Assembly: GCA_964579325.1 (NCBI GenBank)
Contig: CAZOHN010000080.1
Coordinates: 1 to 14,665, forward strand
DNA length: 14,665 nt
Origin: CAZOHN01 sp964579325
Lineage (GTDB): Bacteria; Pseudomonadota; Alphaproteobacteria; Rhodobacterales; Rhodobacteraceae
Reading direction: 5' to 3'
Shown piece after piece: positions 13,023 to 14,665 of this stretch. How positions within the stretch are numbered: the stretch's first letter is position 1; every line of letters starts with the position of its first letter. The notes under the pieces were generated by a model that worked only from the letters and a program-made list of their open reading frames with translations, was not told the DNA's origin and did no database searches. The position numbers and the translations under genes are program-made.

Positions 13023-14165
13023 TCAGGCGGCGTAGGCAGCGCGTTCGAAGTCGGCGTAGGCCTCCATCCACGGCGGTTCCACGAAGGGCAGCGTCTGGGT
13101 CATGATCAGCCCGCAGAGGTCCGAGGCCGGGTCGATCCAGTAGTGGGTGTTGAGCACCCCCGCCCAGGAGAGCGACCCTGCCCGCCGCCGCCCTGCAATA
13201 TCGGCCTCGTTGCGCATGAAGGCGAAGCCATGGGTCACCCGCGTGCTCGGGAAGGGGTCGAAGTCTGCCGTCACGGGCGGTGCGGCGGTCACCATGCGCT
13301 CGAACGCCAGCCCTTGCATCTGGTCGGCGCACATCGCCGCGACGGCCGCCTCGGACAGCACCCGCGCGCCATCGAGCGCCCCGCGATTCAGGATCATGCG
13401 CAGGAAACGCATGTAGTCGGAGGGCGTCGAGTAAAGGGCGTGCCCCATCCCGTAAACCTCCGGGTTCGACGGCGGTGCCAGCGCGAAGTCCCCGAAGGTC
13501 CCATCCTCGCCCCTTGCCTTCACCTCGGCCAGCCGCGGCGCCATGTGGGCCTGTACCTCCACGTCGGTGTCGGCCATGCCGAGCGGCTCGAAGAGGTTCT
13601 CCTTCAGGAACGCGTCGATCCGCTGCCCGCTGATCCGCTCGACCATCAGTCCGAGCCAGTCGATCGAGGGTCCGTAGCCCCAGCGCGTGCCGGGGTCGGT
13701 CATCAGCGGGTAGCGCATCGCGGCGCGTGTCCCCGCCAGGATCGACGGGTGACCGGTCCGTCCGAGATACCCAGCACAGTCAGCGTTCCAGAACTCGTAT
13801 TCCAGTCCCGAGGTGTGCGTGGCGAGGTGCCGCGCGGTCGCTTTCTCCCGCGGAGCACGCAGCCTGGGCGTGTCGCCGTCCCAGCCCTCCAGCACCCGTA
13901 AGTCCGCCCACTCCGGCAGAACCTCCTCCACCGGGGTCTCCATGCTCAGTTGTCCGCGGTCGATCAGGATCATCGCGGCCGTCGATCCGATCGCCTTGGT
14001 CATCGAGAAGATGCGGAACACCGTGTCGGTCGCCGCTGTGCGCCCTTGTGCCGCATCGCCGGCCGCGCCCTCGAAGGTCACGCCACCGGCGCGCCCGGTC
14101 ATGCCCACCACGTAGGGCACCCGTCCGTTTGCCAATGCCTCATCGAGCGTGTGCTGCAGTCCCAT
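13023..14165 (-). CDS. Serine hydrolase, class C beta-lactamase/family VIII esterase fold
   Basis: A 380-residue protein of the beta-lactamase-related group (PF00144). The nucleophile motif is SMTK (S54-K57) in FRIFSMTKAIGS; Tyr164 in WGYGPSIDW takes the YxN position, and W334-A-G replaces the KTG box, as in EstB-type esterases. HTSGLEYEFWN is another family landmark. Carboxylesterase activity is more likely than antibiotic hydrolysis. No signal peptide is seen, so it is probably cytoplasmic. ATG 14165 is chosen because GGGAGGA lies just before it; the frame stays open to 14351 but would run into parC. It diverges from parC. Confidence 0.93.
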   Translation of the reverse strand: MGLQHTLDEALANGRVPYVVGMTGRAGGVTFEGAAGDAAQGRTAATDTVFRIFSMTKAIGSTAAMILIDRGQLSMETPVEEVLPEWADLRVLEGWDGDTPRLRAPREKATARHLATHTSGLEYEFWNADCAGYLGRTGHPSILAGTRAAMRYPLMTDPGTRWGYGPSIDWLGLMVERISGQRIDAFLKENLFEPLGMADTDVEVQAHMAPRLAEVKARGEDGTFGDFALAPPSNPEVYGMGHALYSTPSDYMRFLRMILNRGALDGARVLSEAAVAAMCADQMQGLAFERMVTAAPPVTADFDPFPSTRVTHGFAFMRNEADIAGRRRAGSLSWAGVLNTHYWIDPASDLCGLIMTQTLPFVEPPWMEAYADFERAAYAA

Positions 14166-14170
14166 GTTGA

Positions 14171-14177
14171 TCCTCCC
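14171..14177 (-). promoter_or_regulatory. Ribosome binding site of the serine hydrolase
   Basis: GGGAGGA on minus, five bases from the ATG at 14165, is among the strongest ribosome sites of the window. It decides for this start over longer in-frame readings. Confidence 0.7.
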
Positions 14178-14283
14178 GGCTGTATAGTTTTCCGGCAGAC
14201 TGGCGCGCGTCCCGCGATCGGGCAATCCCCGTCGAAGCGAAACCCGCTGGACCGCTGACTCCGCGCCGACTAAACCCACGGCC

Positions 14284-14665
14284 ATGACCGATGCCACCGG
14301 CGGACCGCCGCTCGAACCGCAGGAATTCTCCGAACCGCTCTCCCGCGCCATCGGCGAGCGCTACCTGACCTATGCGCTCTCCACCATCATGCACCGCGCG
14401 CTGCCCGATGCCCGCGACGGGCTCAAGCCCGTGCACCGGCGCATCCTCTTCGCCATGCGGCGGCTCCGGCTCACCGCCACCGGCGGGTTCCTGAAGTCCG
14501 CCAAGATCGCCGGCGACACGATGGGCGACTTCCACCCCCACGGCGATGCCGCGATCTACGATGCGATGGCGCGGCTCGCGCAGGACTTCAACATGCGCTA
14601 CCCGCTCGTGGACGGGCAGGGCAACTTCGGCAACATCGACGGCGACAACCCCGCCGCCTCGCGCT
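14284..14665 (+). CDS. parC: DNA topoisomerase IV subunit A, 5' part
   Basis: ATP-dependent type II topoisomerase subunit that decatenates daughter chromosomes with ParE. The window holds the first 127 codons; the full protein is usually about 750-800 residues. RYLTYALSTIMHRALPDARD and GLKPVHRRILFAMRRLRL identify ParC rather than GyrA, which has YAMSVIVGRALPDVRD-like text. GDFHPHGDAAIYDA (81-94) is the quinolone-determining region, with Ala89 and Asp93 at the places of E. coli ParC Ser80 and Glu84. YPLVDGQGNFGNIDGD follows. The catalytic tyrosine lies just beyond the window edge. No clear ribosome site precedes the ATG. Confidence 0.95.
   Translation, partial: MTDATGGPPLEPQEFSEPLSRAIGERYLTYALSTIMHRALPDARDGLKPVHRRILFAMRRLRLTATGGFLKSAKIAGDTMGDFHPHGDAAIYDAMARLAQDFNMRYPLVDGQGNFGNIDGDNPAASR

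Noticed and set aside
13023..14165. Antibiotic-inactivating class C beta-lactamase
   Set aside because: The SxxK motif is present, but the KTG box is replaced by W-A-G and there is no signal peptide; the EstB-like esterase/serine hydrolase group fits better.
14166..14351. N-terminal extension of the serine hydrolase, and a TATACA box at 14181-14186 as its promoter
   Set aside because: The extension overlaps parC and reads as low-complexity; ATG 14165 has a strong ribosome site. A start of transcription from that TATACA box would fall within the ribosome site, so it is not a usable promoter.
1..14665. tRNA, rRNA, CRISPR, transposase, integrase or phage genes
   Set aside because: Looked for on both strands; nothing with supporting sequence features was seen.

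Overview
This window is a chromosomal segment of a high-GC alphaproteobacterium, almost certainly of the Rhodobacteraceae/Roseobacter group. The evidence is the block pckA / chvI-chvG-hprK-rapZ-manX-ptsH, the etfB-etfA-hbd fatty acyl-CoA genes next to a PduO-type adenosyltransferase and a HIG1-like twin-membrane protein, and a DUF6473 gene, a family I associate with this group. I see no rRNA, tRNA, CRISPR array, prophage or insertion sequence. It reads as core genome with a few single-gene insertions.

Left part (1-7122): pckA (minus, its 3' end cut by the window edge) diverges from the chvI-chvG two-component system across a 336-bp control region. That region holds a duplicated TTAGCGCAA element with a 20-bp period. 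After chvG come hprK, rapZ, a mannose-type PTS EIIA (manX), ptsH (HPr) and a lysophospholipid-type acyltransferase, all on plus and tightly packed. Most of these genes begin with GTG or TTG. The arrangement joins an envelope/acid-stress sensor (ChvGI), a regulatory phosphorelay without sugar transport (HprK, EIIA, HPr; no EI or permease here), RapZ, and gluconeogenesis (PckA). HPr has both phosphorylation sites, H20 and S51.

Middle part (7089-11848): this is a minus-strand block for acyl-CoA and cobalamin-dependent metabolism. It runs HIG1-like protein, PduO, etfB, etfA and hbd (3-hydroxybutyryl-CoA dehydrogenase). Two plus-strand single genes interrupt it: a VOC-fold protein between pduO and etfB, and a DUF6473 protein between etfA and hbd. 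The hbd gene contains a 10-N assembly gap. Comparison with the family indicates that about 40 bases are really missing there, including the codon for the catalytic histidine. The hbd and acyltransferase genes converge and their coding ends overlap.

Right part (12128-14665): a classical short-chain dehydrogenase and a serine beta-lactamase-fold hydrolase/esterase lie on minus. The start of parC (topoisomerase IV subunit A) diverges on plus and runs off the window.

I did not find a convincing new multi-gene defence or mobile system. The most interesting items are: the DUF6473 protein, whose motif layout resembles an SGNH/GDSL hydrolase with a degraded Asp; the repeated operator-like element between pckA and chvI; the Walker-A Lys-to-Arg change in RapZ; and two mutually exclusive hairpins just before the SDR start.
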